From: Selenomonas sp. F0473
GTDB taxonomy: Bacteria > Bacillota > Negativicutes > Selenomonadales > Selenomonadaceae
Length of the DNA: 64,000 bases
Assembly: GCF_000315545.1 (NCBI RefSeq)
Contig: NZ_JH992902.1
Location: 1,796,638-1,860,637 of the forward strand
Direction of reading: 5' to 3'
Of the stretch, positions 63,640 to 64,000 are shown piece by piece. Under the pieces are notes generated by a model, which was given only the letters and a program-made list of their open reading frames with translations, was not told the DNA's origin and did not search any database. The position numbers and the translations under genes are program-made. How positions within the stretch are numbered: position 1 is the stretch's first letter; the number at the start of each line of letters is the position of its first letter.

Positions 63640-64000
63640 CGATATCATCATAAAACTTAGATCCGTCCTTATTCAGTTGTGGCGGCTCGTCTCCGTCGTG
63701 CGAATCGCCGCGTGCGTTCGCGCCGGCGGAACCGGTCTATTTTGTACGTTCAGCTGAAACCGTTTTGGAGATCTCGTAGATTCATCCAATTTGCGCGCTT
63801 GGTTTTCGAAATCGAATCGTACAGATGGACATGTCATCTGCCCCGACAGTCGGGGAGTGACGACGCTGCGACCAGCCTTGCTGACACTATGCCATGGGAG
63901 CGCCGATGTGTCGTGCGCTCGTTGATTCTTCAAAGATGCATTCCCGTCAAGGGGCCCGGTCGCCGCGCTGAAGAATTTGTGTCAATAGACATTCTCCTTT
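63640..64000 (-). other. Unassigned transcribed-looking region at window end
   Basis: About 360 bases without a recognisable gene. Codon use in every frame is unlike the neighbours. A minus-strand reading frame (63673-63933, 86 codons from a TTG) encodes SVRFDFENQARKLDESTRSP near its middle but has no recognised domain. Locally foldable: CCCCGAC/GTCGGGG at 63841-63857. A minus-strand terminator stands at its left edge, hinting at an RNA gene or the 3' part of a unit starting beyond 64000, where AAAGGAGAATG (minus strand) is the last thing visible. Confidence 0.35.

Noticed and set aside
63673-63933. 86-codon minus-strand frame as a real gene
   Set aside because: No recognised domain, unusual composition and no ribosome site before the TTG; kept only as part of an unassigned region.

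Overview
The window looks like chromosome from a high-GC, diderm member of the Firmicutes, most likely a Selenomonas-like member of the Negativicutes. A clostridial-type glycogen operon (glgC plus glgD, TTG/GTG starts behind strong AGGAGG-type sites) sits next to outer-membrane functions: a TonB-dependent receptor, FtsEX with an EnvC-type hydrolase, and a TolC/adaptor/MacB-type exporter. The genus is an inference. I saw no rRNA, tRNA or CRISPR array.

Layout. 1-4.2 kb: AbgT-family transporter (cut by the window edge), two divergent MFS carriers (one lacking its middle), a foldback repeat and rpsT. 4.6-17.0 kb: one co-directional glycogen block, glgC-glgD-glgP-glgB-glgA plus a giant debranching/4-alpha-glucanotransferase fusion, covering synthesis, branching, phosphorolysis and debranching. 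17.1-22.1 kb: a DUF2225 protein, an unknown, a DUF4127 protein, a flavodoxin, a 53-bp repeat pair and a lipoprotein-like/Tat-like metallo-hydrolase. 22.2-27.1 kb: a Fur-box promoter driving a degraded TonB receptor joined to a second barrel (two in-frame TAG codons, two frameshifts).

27.2-34.4 kb: a small secreted protein, a methyltransferase, then a LysR regulator divergent from flavodoxin, SnoaL-like, SDR, aldo/keto reductase, AEC transporter and alpha/beta hydrolase genes, an accessory redox cluster. 34.5-37.6 kb: a paired ATP-grasp ligase and COG4947-type hydrolase, then manA. 37.6-39.7 kb is a plastic spot: an IS200-type element that has run into a DUF454 gene, a 186-bp remnant of a second receptor-porin gene, and a HicAB toxin-antitoxin pair. 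39.9-50.0 kb: NhaC antiporter, ftsE-ftsX-envC-ctpA division/wall operon, and a TolC-adaptor-ATPase-permease exporter operon.

50.0-58.3 kb: a secreted protein, cupin, YdcF and MATE genes, an amino-acid ABC importer, and two convergent cyclic-di-GMP proteins (HD-GYP; EAL-HDOD). 58.4-63.5 kb: ecfT-truA followed by type IV pilus/type II secretion genes (GspE/PilB-like ATPase, pilT, pilC). The last 360 bases resemble no gene I recognise, but a minus-strand terminator at their left edge suggests they are transcribed.
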